60,567 bases of DNA from Bacteroidales bacterium (GTDB taxonomy: Bacteria > Bacteroidota > Bacteroidia > Bacteroidales > UBA932), in assembly GCA_015060325.1 (NCBI GenBank), contig SUYQ01000015.1, positions 1 to 60,567 on the forward strand, read 5' to 3'. The position numbers and the translations under genes were made by a program. Below the pieces are notes generated by a model. It searched no databases, was not told where the DNA came from, and saw only the letters and a list, made by a program, of their open reading frames with translations. This document shows, in pieces, positions 8,501-16,911 of the stretch. Positions within the stretch are counted from its first letter, which is position 1. The number at the start of each line of letters is the position of its first letter.

Positions 8501-10859
8501 CCTTCTCCATGGAAAGCACGAAGTCATACAGCCCACCATCAATTCCACTGACATCAAACGCAAGGACCTCACCGGAGAGCACATCACCCTGAAGAACAAC
8601 CTTGTCGCCCTTCATGACTCTGTATCTGAGCGGCAATCCGTCAACCAGTTCGCCAGCATGGTATCCTGCCTTACACTCCACAGACATCACATCCCCATCA
8701 AACATCATGACCCTATCATATCCTTCGCTAAGCTTACATTGTCCTTCAGCCAAATTCTGCGGAATACAAGTAAGGTACGGATCATACATCACGGACTGCC
8801 TATGGGTAAACGAATGTGTCTCACCTGTCTGGTCAGTAACCTTGACCTCTATCGAATACACCTGCATGTATCTGTCGTCAGAGACATCCTTGAATGAAAG
8901 AGAGAATCTGCCGTCATTGTCCGGAGCAAGTGTTTCATCCAGAATCACATCCCCTGAACACTTCACGATCACTTCTACTTTTGCAGAAGCCAAAGAATGG
9001 CCTGCGAAACTCTTCACATTGCCGCTCACTGTCACATCATCTCCCGGGAAGAACACCTTTTCCTGAACATCAAAGGCCACGTCATAAGTCGGAAGCACAA
9101 ACTCATCTACATGGAAATAAACTGTTCCTATTTCACATTCCTCATCAAGAATCTGAATCATATGCCTGCCGTTCCTCTGCACATCGTCAAGTGCAAACTC
9201 TCCAGCTATGGAACCGAAATCATTGGTGACAAATCTATCGGATGCGAGCACATTTCCTCGCGAATCAACGATCCTGGCCTCATATGAGCATCCCTCCGGA
9301 GCAGTGCTCATCGCCCCATCCGGGAATCTCTGAAACACAACAGCCTTGAACATGACAGATTCTCCGGGATTATAGACAGGACGGTCCAGTCTGATTACCG
9401 CCTCGGTCATATCACCTGCCATGGCACTTCCTTCTACATCCTTAGAGATACCGACTGCACGACTACGACGTTCCCTTCCATCCTTGTCTTCAGATATGCA
9501 TATCAGTTCGTATCCATAATATCCATCATCCACTTTGTCCCAGATTGCATCAGGCAGACGTGTAAATCCATTCAAATTCATACCCTTCACCTCAGCCAGC
9601 ATCTTATCATGATGATACAGCCGTACGTCCACCGTCTTCAGCGGCTCTCCAGTAAGATAATCAGCCACATAAAGAGCTATACCATCCGCATCCTTACGGG
9701 TGGCGGCTGACAATGAATATTTATGCAGAGGCATTTTTCCCATTACACGATAACCGGAACTGCATACCACCTCATAGTCTCCATCGGCCAGTTCCGGAAG
9801 GCTGAAGGTCAGTTCATCGCATACATAATAGTTTCCGGAAGGATTCTGCAACACCTTTTCATATACGCAGTTCTTCTTACGGAACACCTTGATTTTCAAC
9901 TCATCAAGATTACGGAGAGTCACCTTTACCTCGCCATCCTCCGCACTCATATATGCACATTGGGACTCCAGGACATCAAAAATCTTGTCCAAAGACGTAC
10001 ATGATCCAGCCAAAGCCTTTTCAGACGGATCCTTGAAGGAATCACGCTCCCTGATCAGCTGCACCAGCCTGCTTCTGATCTGACGATAGTACTCTGATGA
10101 AGCCGAGTCACGCCCAGCCTCGAATTCTCCTATCAGAACACGTTCATTGGCAACTACTCCAAGAGCCTTGCCTGCATATTTGTCCGCAAGGGCTCTGAAT
10201 CCGGACAGGTCACGATCAGCGTCCAAGAAAAACTTGTTTTCCATGGATACGTATTCCATGATTCCTGCCTGGGGATAAACGTCTCCGAAGGTCTCCTTAA
10301 GAAGGTCTTGAATTCTGGAATACTCTTCAGCCCAGGCACTATATCTGGCCAACATATCCCATAGAATGAACTCATAGTCACTGCTTACGACAGGCAGCAA
10401 GACTTCCTTATAAATCATCCCGGCTCCCTCATAAACATCCTCATTCCTTGCAGACTTAAGCCTGTCTTCATGTTTCTCCAGAAAGGCCAGACCGTCTTTC
10501 AGACCCATCATATCACGCTTGAAAAGATATTCAATAACAGGTTCCCCAAAAGCTTCGATCTCCCCTTCAGCCTTTTTGTCAAGTTCTTCCCATAGCTTCC
10601 AGTTCTGATATGACTTGACCTGGGCATAGAGCCGGCATGCCTTATAATAGTCCCATGCACTCCTCTCCTTGAGAGACTGCTCCTTTATCTGCTCCAGGAC
10701 ATCCGTCATATCTTCGACATAATCCTTTTTCGAAGCACTTTCATACTCTTTCCAAAGTGTTTCCAACGAACGTTCCTTCTTATCCTCGGAAACATTGGCA
10801 TTGAAAATCTGCCCCGAGGCAAAAACCACGGACAGAAGAATCAAGATCAGGTGTTTCAT
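5595..10859 (-). CDS. Alpha-2-macroglobulin-like exported protein without thioester motif
   Basis: A 1754-residue protein with an N-terminal signal peptide (MKHLILILLSVVFASG). An MG2-type domain lies near residue 490 (DRPVYNPGESVMFKAVVF), repeated beta-sandwich domains follow, an A2M-type segment lies near 1055-1095, and an alpha-toroid-like region follows (DGGFGWFSGMKSSPV near 1330). Family members with the thioester motif C-x-E-Q use it to trap proteases; the matching stretch here has no such cysteine, so any role must be non-covalent. Many Bacteroidetes paralogues likewise lack it. The gene begins 25 bases after folC and is probably co-transcribed with it. The start was set at the second Met because it opens the signal peptide. 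Confidence 0.88.
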   Translation of the reverse strand: MKHLILILLSVVFASGQIFNANVSEDKKERSLETLWKEYESASKKDYVEDMTDVLEQIKEQSLKERSAWDYYKACRLYAQVKSYQNWKLWEELDKKAEGEIEAFGEPVIEYLFKRDMMGLKDGLAFLEKHEDRLKSARNEDVYEGAGMIYKEVLLPVVSSDYEFILWDMLARYSAWAEEYSRIQDLLKETFGDVYPQAGIMEYVSMENKFFLDADRDLSGFRALADKYAGKALGVVANERVLIGEFEAGRDSASSEYYRQIRSRLVQLIRERDSFKDPSEKALAGSCTSLDKIFDVLESQCAYMSAEDGEVKVTLRNLDELKIKVFRKKNCVYEKVLQNPSGNYYVCDELTFSLPELADGDYEVVCSSGYRVMGKMPLHKYSLSAATRKDADGIALYVADYLTGEPLKTVDVRLYHHDKMLAEVKGMNLNGFTRLPDAIWDKVDDGYYGYELICISEDKDGRERRSRAVGISKDVEGSAMAGDMTEAVIRLDRPVYNPGESVMFKAVVFQRFPDGAMSTAPEGCSYEARIVDSRGNVLASDRFVTNDFGSIAGEFALDDVQRNGRHMIQILDEECEIGTVYFHVDEFVLPTYDVAFDVQEKVFFPGDDVTVSGNVKSFAGHSLASAKVEVIVKCSGDVILDETLAPDNDGRFSLSFKDVSDDRYMQVYSIEVKVTDQTGETHSFTHRQSVMYDPYLTCIPQNLAEGQCKLSEGYDRVMMFDGDVMSVECKAGYHAGELVDGLPLRYRVMKGDKVVLQGDVLSGEVLAFDVSGIDGGLYDFVLSMEKECVTGEVLKGEYKRGFLILPSDPAKMVVPEEVENVFHVVDDDRITLQIGAGAAPVWAVVELFDDSKRLLKSELVYVGKGTLKTISHDWQSDYPEGVVMNVLYFRDSKCFEFTEIWRRPVSERTIPLNFTRFVDECLPGARCSVSIQSVPEVEAVASVYDIAADRIQYRPWGTVRRVLPPVGTVYMNDVSGHYSNGYYEVLCDVPVWYGYHGAYEYEESEFLAGSVRGVTMSEIARNDMPRMTKASLEPSEPVAITFDASMQVGHAEVEIRDEFSTTLAFEPFLRSDKDGMLTFDFTASDKLSTYVVSVFAHDREMNNAVARKEMLVTLPMKVSLARPQYLYSGDVYVMNASVSNVSDADLGGTVMFEVYDGESYEGADPLMREVVGGVVAPAHGSVAVPFEIKVPEGVDTLGIKVVFAGEGLSDGIFVTVPVSPAAQVIREAHSAVLLSGMSEESVLQELRYQFVNGSSSGAEHQSVSVMDMLKEALPLVVQADGKDAVSQSEALYVNLLAAGLREAEDVSGYVGCAADALAKVLSCANADGGFGWFSGMKSSPVVTALILERYAGLKDRGLLDMLGTDAAEVMASAVKYLDSVYFADLDRPEWYGALSLWQYLNVRTMYPEVDFDAAAARKAAGSKGYQEFLSEVKGLLVPKDGNTWTNGAILNKVRMIRVLRQLSSSAEGRKLAGTWGVPVSSKMDKSIGRELESLKQYAVEHPSGGIYYPNAVLPWRGLLESEAYAHASIADLFRDLSEDAEYGSGLEDMADGICLWIMLQKETQQWSSDPAFVEAMASVYDASAAVKDTKIIVLSKRFMKPFDTIDAAGNGFRISVRYYRDGKELSAGDVLHVGDKVTAKCSVWSEENRSFVRISVPRPACMRPCEQLSGWTGGWFRPLSYSVFSISPYAYREVKSDCTLYWVDTFPEEESTLEEEWFVTQEGVFASPVAEVESIYAPHYIANDAFCGNFESKF

Positions 10860-10883
10860 AATATATAAGGGTTTCAAAATAAA

Positions 10884-12263
10884 TCAGACTCGGGAGGCCA
10901 CAGCTTCAGACACGACATAAGTGCTGCCGCCGACATATATCATCGGACGGGCAGCAGCATCGGATTCTACTATTGAAGCTGCAACTTTTTCAGCTATGCG
11001 CATTGCCTCAACTACCGTACCAGCGGCATGAACATCTCCGGACTTCCTTCCGGAGGCAGCGCAAAAAGCAAGATATTTCTTCGTCACCTCTCCGGCTGGA
11101 AGCGCCCTCTTGCCAGAGGCCTGGGTAAAGACAAAAATCGCATTTTCAGGCATCAGGTGCATTACAGCATCCACATCCTTGTCAGCCACGGAGCCATAGA
11201 CGATGATAAGGTGGGTGAACTCACCGCTTTCAACCATTTTCGTCAGCTGAGCGAAGTTATATTTCAGGCCATGCTCATTATGCCCGATGTCGCATATAGT
11301 ATAAGGTGCATCGGAAATCTTTTCCCAACGTCCCCTGAATCCGGTACGGGCGGCCGTGAGCATCAATGCTTCCTTCAGGCCGATTCCGCATGTCATGCCC
11401 TGACGGGAAAGAGCCTCCAATGCCGCAAGGACGGTGCGGAGATTCTTTTTCTGATAAGACCCCTGCAGGTCCATCCCGGCAAGTATTTCATCACTCTTCT
11501 CCCACAATGCCGGCTCCGTCTTGTCGGCAAAAGTAAGGAGAGACATGATCGCATTCCTGTTTCCCATGAACGACGGTTCCGGTAGATTGGTATACAGCAC
11601 CTTACGTTCAAAGACAGGATCAGTTTCGGGATGACTCTCCCCCACTACCACCGGCACCTTGGGCTTGATGATGCCCGCCTTTTCAAATGCGATTTCCGAC
11701 AGGGTGTCGCCAAGCATGTCGCAATGGTCGAGACCGATGTTGGTGATGACGCTGAGGACAGGAGTCACAATATTGGTGCTATCCAGACGGCCTCCCAGTC
11801 CGGTTTCCAGCACCACGACATCCACTTTCTGCTTTGAGAACCAGTCGAGAGCCATCAATGTGGTGATCTCAAAAAAGGACATGTCGAGGTGGTCGAAGGT
11901 TTCCCGCCACTGCTGCACGAAGGACCATACGTCTTCCTTGGGGATGAGGGTGAAGGATCCGGAGACAACCCTGATGCGCTCGCGGAAGTCCAGGATGTGA
12001 GGAGAAGTATAGAGACCTACCTTCAGCCCGGATGCAGCGAGGGCCGAAGTCAGCATGTTGGAGACAGAGCCCTTGCCGTTGGTACCGGCCACATGGACGA
12101 TCTTATATCCCCTGTGGGGATGCCCCATCAGCTGGTCCGCAAACTCCATATTCGCCATTCCAGGCTTGTAGGCTCCGGCTCCCACCTTCTGAAAGGACGG
12201 AAAGCGCACAAAGAGCTTCTGGATCATCTCCTGATACCTTTCTTCTGAAAAATTCTCGTTCAT
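10884..12263 (-). CDS. folC: Bifunctional folylpolyglutamate synthase / dihydrofolate synthase
   Basis: A Mur-ligase-family enzyme of 459 residues that adds glutamate to dihydropteroate and folates in the cytoplasm. The P-loop HVAGTNGKGSVSNML lies near residue 50. The folate-enzyme stretch TSPHILDFRERIRV, the Mg/ATP-site segment VVVLETGLGGRLDSTN and the C-terminal ligase domain (CDIGHNEHG) are all visible. Length is normal. The start is MNENFSEERY; a frame extending 10 codons upstream runs through the promoter box and is not used. It heads a probable two-gene unit with the macroglobulin-like gene. Confidence 0.95.
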   Translation of the reverse strand: MNENFSEERYQEMIQKLFVRFPSFQKVGAGAYKPGMANMEFADQLMGHPHRGYKIVHVAGTNGKGSVSNMLTSALAASGLKVGLYTSPHILDFRERIRVVSGSFTLIPKEDVWSFVQQWRETFDHLDMSFFEITTLMALDWFSKQKVDVVVLETGLGGRLDSTNIVTPVLSVITNIGLDHCDMLGDTLSEIAFEKAGIIKPKVPVVVGESHPETDPVFERKVLYTNLPEPSFMGNRNAIMSLLTFADKTEPALWEKSDEILAGMDLQGSYQKKNLRTVLAALEALSRQGMTCGIGLKEALMLTAARTGFRGRWEKISDAPYTICDIGHNEHGLKYNFAQLTKMVESGEFTHLIIVYGSVADKDVDAVMHLMPENAIFVFTQASGKRALPAGEVTKKYLAFCAASGRKSGDVHAAGTVVEAMRIAEKVAASIVESDAAARPMIYVGGSTYVVSEAVASRV

Positions 12264-12290
12264 ATCACCGAAAATCGCTTGTTGTACGCA

Positions 12291-12298
12291 CAAATTTA
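12291..12298 (-). promoter_or_regulatory. -7 box of folC
   Basis: TAAATTTG on the minus strand, 28 bases before the folC ATG. No properly spaced -33 box is evident. Confidence 0.5.
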
Positions 12299-12339
12299 CT
12301 TATTTTTACAAACTTTATCCATTATAAGGGATATTTATT

Positions 12340-13503
12340 ATGAAGGAAAACGAATCAGCCTTACATTCACAGTACATCATCGACGGAGCAAGATGTCCTG
12401 CAACCCCTGCAGAACTCCTGGAAGAATGCATGGGATATGACGAGCCATGCTCAGCTCCGGAAGGGACGTTCAATGACATCATTGATGAAACGACCGAGCC
12501 GCCGCTGTCATCCGTCACATATGACGACAGCAGGACAGGTGATTACATAGAGCAGATTTCAGGCAAGGCCAATGCGGACAGGGACTTCACCCTGCTCTAC
12601 CCGAGCCACTTCACAAGGATGCAGATAGCGAAGGCTCTGCTGAACAGGCTATGGAGCGAAGGTCATTTCAGGCTTGGAGACCTCAGGATATGGGCTCAGT
12701 GGGAGTGGAACACAAGGCCGATCGGCAACATGGCGGCATTCTATGAAAGCGTCAGAAACGCCAGCGAATACATCTATGGCCTCGGTACGTGTCTTGAAGA
12801 TTACGTTTTCATAGAAAGCGACCACACCAGCAATGTGAAGTTCTTCGCATGGCTTCCGGAGACATCCATGACCGAAGACGAACCTGAGCTCGAGCAGGAA
12901 GACAGACTGTTCAAATCATCGCCGTACGAAAGTACCCACCCATGGATAAGCGAGCGCCGCAGATGTCCCGGCGAGATGAAGAACGACCCTAAGAGCTGGA
13001 TCATATATATTCCTTTCGACACCTGCCGTCACAAGCTGGGAGGTTCGCTTCTTGCGCAGGCAAACGACGACAACGGAGGCCAGGCTCCTGCGATTCAGGA
13101 TCCCGACTATTTCATTGACTGCTATGAAGTTGTACGCGAGCTGACAGAAGACGGGATCATAATGTCCGGATGCACCGTCGCAGACGGAGGTCTTGCAGTC
13201 GCTGCCGACTCAATGTGCGGAAGACATGGTCTCAGGATGGACCTTTCCGGGATCTGCGCATCATATCAGGAAGAAGACAGGATCAGGATACTTTTCGGTG
13301 AGGTTCCGGGCGTGCTGATACAGATCAGTGACGAAAACTATGACTATGTGGACTCGCAGTTCCTGCTTCAGGACATAGCCTACTATCCTGTCGGCCATCC
13401 CTCAGGAGACGGCTCAGGAATCTCTATAGGAAACAGTGCAAAATCGGGAGTCGCAGGCATTCTTGCATCGCTGCTGGGTCAGGCTTCCGAAGGAGAAGAC
13501 TAA
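12340..13503 (+). CDS. Uncharacterised protein, 387 residues
   Basis: No signal peptide or membrane segment is visible, so it is probably cytoplasmic. The first 90 residues are polar and rich in Glu, Asp and Pro. The middle (residues 85-180) is richer in aromatics (WAQWEWNTRPIGN, FFAWLPE) and looks folded. It is divergent from folC and followed by ppdK 117 bases downstream. Codon use resembles ordinary chromosomal genes here. I do not recognise the family and assign no function. Confidence 0.85.
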   Translation: MKENESALHSQYIIDGARCPATPAELLEECMGYDEPCSAPEGTFNDIIDETTEPPLSSVTYDDSRTGDYIEQISGKANADRDFTLLYPSHFTRMQIAKALLNRLWSEGHFRLGDLRIWAQWEWNTRPIGNMAAFYESVRNASEYIYGLGTCLEDYVFIESDHTSNVKFFAWLPETSMTEDEPELEQEDRLFKSSPYESTHPWISERRRCPGEMKNDPKSWIIYIPFDTCRHKLGGSLLAQANDDNGGQAPAIQDPDYFIDCYEVVRELTEDGIIMSGCTVADGGLAVAADSMCGRHGLRMDLSGICASYQEEDRIRILFGEVPGVLIQISDENYDYVDSQFLLQDIAYYPVGHPSGDGSGISIGNSAKSGVAGILASLLGQASEGED

Positions 13504-13620
13504 AAAGGCGTTTTTCTTTACAGTAATTCCAAGAATTTTCACTAAATTCGCGCCGGAATTTCTGTGAATTCCTTCATAAATGGAAATTATTCATTATTAA
13601 TCAAATACTTACAAAGTTTT

Positions 13621-16347
13621 ATGGAATCTAACAAGAAAAGAGTGTATTGCTTCGGCGGCAAGACCGCTGAGGGTAATGGCACTATGCGTGAGCTTCTCGG
13701 CGGTAAGGGTGCTAACCTCGCTGAGATGTGTACTCTCAACATTCCTGTTCCTGCAGGTTTCACAATCACAACCGAGTGCTGTACTGAGTACTACGAGCTC
13801 GGTGGCGGCTACAACGACGCCCTCAAGGCTGAGGTAGCTGAGGCCCTCAAGAAGACTGAGGCTATCATGGGCATGACTTTCGGTGACAAGGAGAACCCTC
13901 TCCTCGTATCCTGCCGTTCAGGTGCCCGCAGCTCAATGCCTGGTATGATGGACACAATCCTCAACATCGGTCTCTGCTCTGAGACTATCCCTGGCATGAT
14001 CGCAAAGACAAACAACCCACGTTTCGTATATGACGCTTACCGTCGTCTCATCATGATGTACTCTGACGTTGTGATGGAGAAGGCAGAGGGCATCGAGCCG
14101 GCAGACGGACAGGGTATCCGCCAGCAGCTCGACAGAATGATGGAGGAAGTAAAGGTAGCCAAGGGCTATGCTTCTGACACAGACCTCACTGCTGAAGAGC
14201 TCCAGGATCTCTGCGAGCGCTTCAAGGTTCGCGTGAAGGAAGTTCTCGGAACCGAGTTCCCTGATTCAGCAGAGGCTCAGCTCTGGGGATCAATCGGTGG
14301 TGTGTTCAAGTCATGGAACGGAAAGCGAGCTATCGCATACCGTCGCATCGAGGGTATTCCAGATGAGTGGGGTACAGCTGTAAACGTACAGTCAATGGTA
14401 TTCGGTAACATGGGTGACAACTCTGCTACAGGTGTGGCATTCTCACGTAACCCTGCCAACGGTGACAACAAGTTCTACGGCGAGTGGCTCATCAACGCTC
14501 AGGGTGAGGACGTTGTTGCTGGTATCCGTACTCCAAACCCTCTCAACGAGGCAACAAAGAACCCGCACAACCAGAACCTCGCTTCACTCGAGACTTCTAT
14601 GCCAGAGGTTTACAAGGAGCTTGACGGCATCCGTCTCCACCTTGAGAACCACTTCCACGATATGCAGGACATCGAGTTCACTATCCAGGACGGAAAGCTC
14701 TGGATGCTCCAGTGCCGTATCGGTAAGAGAACAGGTCTTGCTGCCCTCAACATGGCAATGGACATGCTCGCAGAAGGCATGATCGACGAGAAGACAGCTG
14801 TAACACGCGTTGCTCCAGCCCAGCTCGACGAGATCCTCCACCCTATCCTCGACCCTGCTTCAGAGAAGAAGGCAACAGTTATCGCTAACGGTCTTCCAGC
14901 ATCTCCAGGTGGAGCAGTAGGTAAGATCGCCTTCACATCAGAGGCTGCTATGGAAGCTGCTGCCCAGGGCATCGCAACAATCCTCGTCCGTGAAGAGACT
15001 TCTCCAGAGGACGTAGAGGGTATGCGTGCTTGTGCAGGTATCCTTACACAGCGCGGTGGTATGACTTCACACGCTGCTCTCGTAGCACGCGGATGGGGCA
15101 AGTGCTGTATCGTAGGTTGCGAGGCTATGCACATCGACCTCGAGAACAAGGTCATCCGCTTCAAGGGCTCAGACAAAGAGTACCACGAGGGTGACGTTCT
15201 CTCAATCAACGGTGCAAAGGGTGCTGTATATGATGTAGCAATCGAGACTATGGACGCTTCTGACAACCCACGTTTCCAGCAGTTCATGGCTATCGTTGAC
15301 AAGTTCCGTACAATGGGCGTACGCACAAATGCTGATACTCCAGAGGATGCAGCACGTGCCATCAGCTTCGGCGCTGAGGGTATCGGTCTCTTCCGTATCG
15401 AGCACATGTTCTACGGACAGAACGCCGAGACTCCGCTCTCTAAGCTCCGCAAGATGATCCTTGCAAAGAACGATGAGGAAAGAAAGGCAGCTCTCGCAGA
15501 GCTCGAGCCATTCATCAAGGCTGCTGTAAAGGGCACCATGAAGGTAATGAACGGCAAGCCTGTTACATTCCGTCTCCTCGACCCACCTCTCCATGAGTTC
15601 GTTCCACAGACTGACCTCAAGAAGAACGAGCTTGCAGAGGAACTTCACATCACTGTAGGCGAGATCGAGAAGCGTGGTGAGTCACTCCACGAGGTAAACC
15701 CAATGATGGGTCACCGTGGTGTACGTCTCCACATCACATATCCTATGATTTCAGAGACTCAGTTCCGTGCAATCTTCACTGCAGCAGCAGAGCTCAAGAA
15801 GGAAGGCTATACTCCTAAGCCAGAGATCATGGTTCCAGTAACCATCTCAGAGCGCGAGCTTCGCTTCCAGAAGGCTATCTGCGAGAAGATCAAGGCTGAG
15901 GTTGAGGCACAGTTCGGCTTCGAGATCGAGTACATGTTCGGTACAATGATCGAGATCCCACGTGCAGCCCTCACTGCTGACCGTATGGCCAAGACCGCTG
16001 AGTTCTTCTCATTCGGTACAAACGACCTCACTCAGATGACATTCGGTTTCTCACGTGACGACGTAGGAACATTCATGGGTGACTACCTCGGCAACAAGAT
16101 CCTCGATGCTGACCCATTCAAGACTCTCGACACCAAGTCTGTAGGTAAGCTCGTTGACTACGCTGTAAAGGAAGGTCGCGGTACTCGCGAGAACCTCAAG
16201 TGCGGTATCTGCGGTGAGCACGGTGGTGATCCTGCATCAGTAGAGTTCTGCTACAAGACAGGTCTCAACTATGTATCATGCTCGCCATTCCGTGTTCCTA
16301 TCGCACGCCTCGCTGCGGCTCAGGCTGCAATCAAGGCTTCTAAATAA
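13621..16347 (+). CDS. ppdK: Pyruvate, phosphate dikinase
   Basis: A 908-residue enzyme interconverting pyruvate + ATP + Pi and phosphoenolpyruvate + AMP + PPi. It has the ATP-grasp N-terminal domain (GGKGANLAEM), the phosphohistidine domain (TQRGGMTSHAALVARGWGK, catalytic His in TSHAA) and the C-terminal TIM barrel ending SCSPFRVPIARLAAAQA with the catalytic Cys. The start is MESNKKRVYCFGGK; an in-frame ATG 19 codons earlier would add non-homologous residues. Codon use is extremely biased (Leu CTC, Glu GAG, Lys AAG) and unlike neighbours, a sign of very high expression. A -7-like box TAAATTCG lies at 13543-13550 and a terminator follows. Confidence 0.97.
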   Translation: MESNKKRVYCFGGKTAEGNGTMRELLGGKGANLAEMCTLNIPVPAGFTITTECCTEYYELGGGYNDALKAEVAEALKKTEAIMGMTFGDKENPLLVSCRSGARSSMPGMMDTILNIGLCSETIPGMIAKTNNPRFVYDAYRRLIMMYSDVVMEKAEGIEPADGQGIRQQLDRMMEEVKVAKGYASDTDLTAEELQDLCERFKVRVKEVLGTEFPDSAEAQLWGSIGGVFKSWNGKRAIAYRRIEGIPDEWGTAVNVQSMVFGNMGDNSATGVAFSRNPANGDNKFYGEWLINAQGEDVVAGIRTPNPLNEATKNPHNQNLASLETSMPEVYKELDGIRLHLENHFHDMQDIEFTIQDGKLWMLQCRIGKRTGLAALNMAMDMLAEGMIDEKTAVTRVAPAQLDEILHPILDPASEKKATVIANGLPASPGGAVGKIAFTSEAAMEAAAQGIATILVREETSPEDVEGMRACAGILTQRGGMTSHAALVARGWGKCCIVGCEAMHIDLENKVIRFKGSDKEYHEGDVLSINGAKGAVYDVAIETMDASDNPRFQQFMAIVDKFRTMGVRTNADTPEDAARAISFGAEGIGLFRIEHMFYGQNAETPLSKLRKMILAKNDEERKAALAELEPFIKAAVKGTMKVMNGKPVTFRLLDPPLHEFVPQTDLKKNELAEELHITVGEIEKRGESLHEVNPMMGHRGVRLHITYPMISETQFRAIFTAAAELKKEGYTPKPEIMVPVTISERELRFQKAICEKIKAEVEAQFGFEIEYMFGTMIEIPRAALTADRMAKTAEFFSFGTNDLTQMTFGFSRDDVGTFMGDYLGNKILDADPFKTLDTKSVGKLVDYAVKEGRGTRENLKCGICGEHGGDPASVEFCYKTGLNYVSCSPFRVPIARLAAAQAAIKASK

Positions 16348-16370
16348 TCCAAGCTTGATATAATACGAAG

Positions 16371-16397
16371 AGGATGACCCAATGGTCATCCTTTTTT
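16371..16397 (+). terminator. Terminator of ppdK
   Basis: AGGATGACC and GGTCATCCT form a 9-base perfect stem with a CAAT loop followed by a run of T. Confidence 0.85.
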
Positions 16398-16664
16398 TGG
16401 TGAATTATCCCTATTCTTCAGATGATTGGAGACATGGTGACAGGTACGGTATCTCCCGAAGTTGTCAGGATATTTTATTGCACATTGTCTCCAGTAGTCC
16501 TGACTGACTCTCTTCTCGATGATTCGTCTCACCTTGTTTCTTGTCTTGCCGCCGTCGATGAAGATATCAACTTCCCTCAGGGCTATGCCGCCCTTGAAAT
16601 TGAGTCTCTCCTCTGAAATCCTTTTTGTCTGATTCTTGATGTACTTCTTCTCACAATGTTTCAT
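16386..16664 (-). CDS. Small basic hypothetical protein, 92 residues
   Basis: Not recognised. The frame uses codons typical of genes here (AAG, ATC, GAG, GGC), and the protein is Lys/Arg-rich throughout with four cysteines and no membrane segment. Its stop overlaps the ppdK terminator stem from the opposite side. Upstream is a long region (to the divergent ATPase promoter at 16827) without a clear -7 box on this strand, so expression is uncertain. It could also be chance coding. Confidence 0.5.
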   Translation of the reverse strand: MKHCEKKYIKNQTKRISEERLNFKGGIALREVDIFIDGGKTRNKVRRIIEKRVSQDYWRQCAIKYPDNFGRYRTCHHVSNHLKNRDNSPKKG

Positions 16665-16826
16665 ATCAGTATCTATTTGTTAGTTAGTCTTCCGTGCTCC
16701 TGCGGGATCACCCACTTCTTAATATACAGAATGCCCACTGATGCGTTACGTGAAAGACAGAACTCCCCACAAAAGTTTGCGAAACACGTTGCCTACGCTA
16801 CTTTCCAGGCATAATAAATGAACTTC
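16665..16826. other. Intergenic region between two divergent genes
   Basis: About 160 bases with no gene. The minus strand could serve as a long leader for the 92-residue gene. I see no strong palindrome or known riboswitch. Confidence 0.4.
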
Positions 16827-16859
16827 TTGTGCAAATGATAAATTTAATTTATATCTTTG
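16827..16859 (+). promoter_or_regulatory. Promoter of the AAA ATPase gene
   Basis: TTG (16827-16829) and TATCTTTG (16852-16859) are 22 bases apart. Just after, GTAACCACCGTTACGGTAA (16868-16886) contains mirrored CGTTAC/GTAACG-like pieces that could be an operator. Confidence 0.65.
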
Positions 16860-16911
16860 CACTATCGTAACCACCGTTACGGTAATGAATATTACGATAA
16901 AACTTATAGCT

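Noticed and set aside
14610..15407. Long minus-strand open frame opposite ppdK
   Set aside because: It is a by-product of the strongly biased ppdK codons; no start signals or family features.
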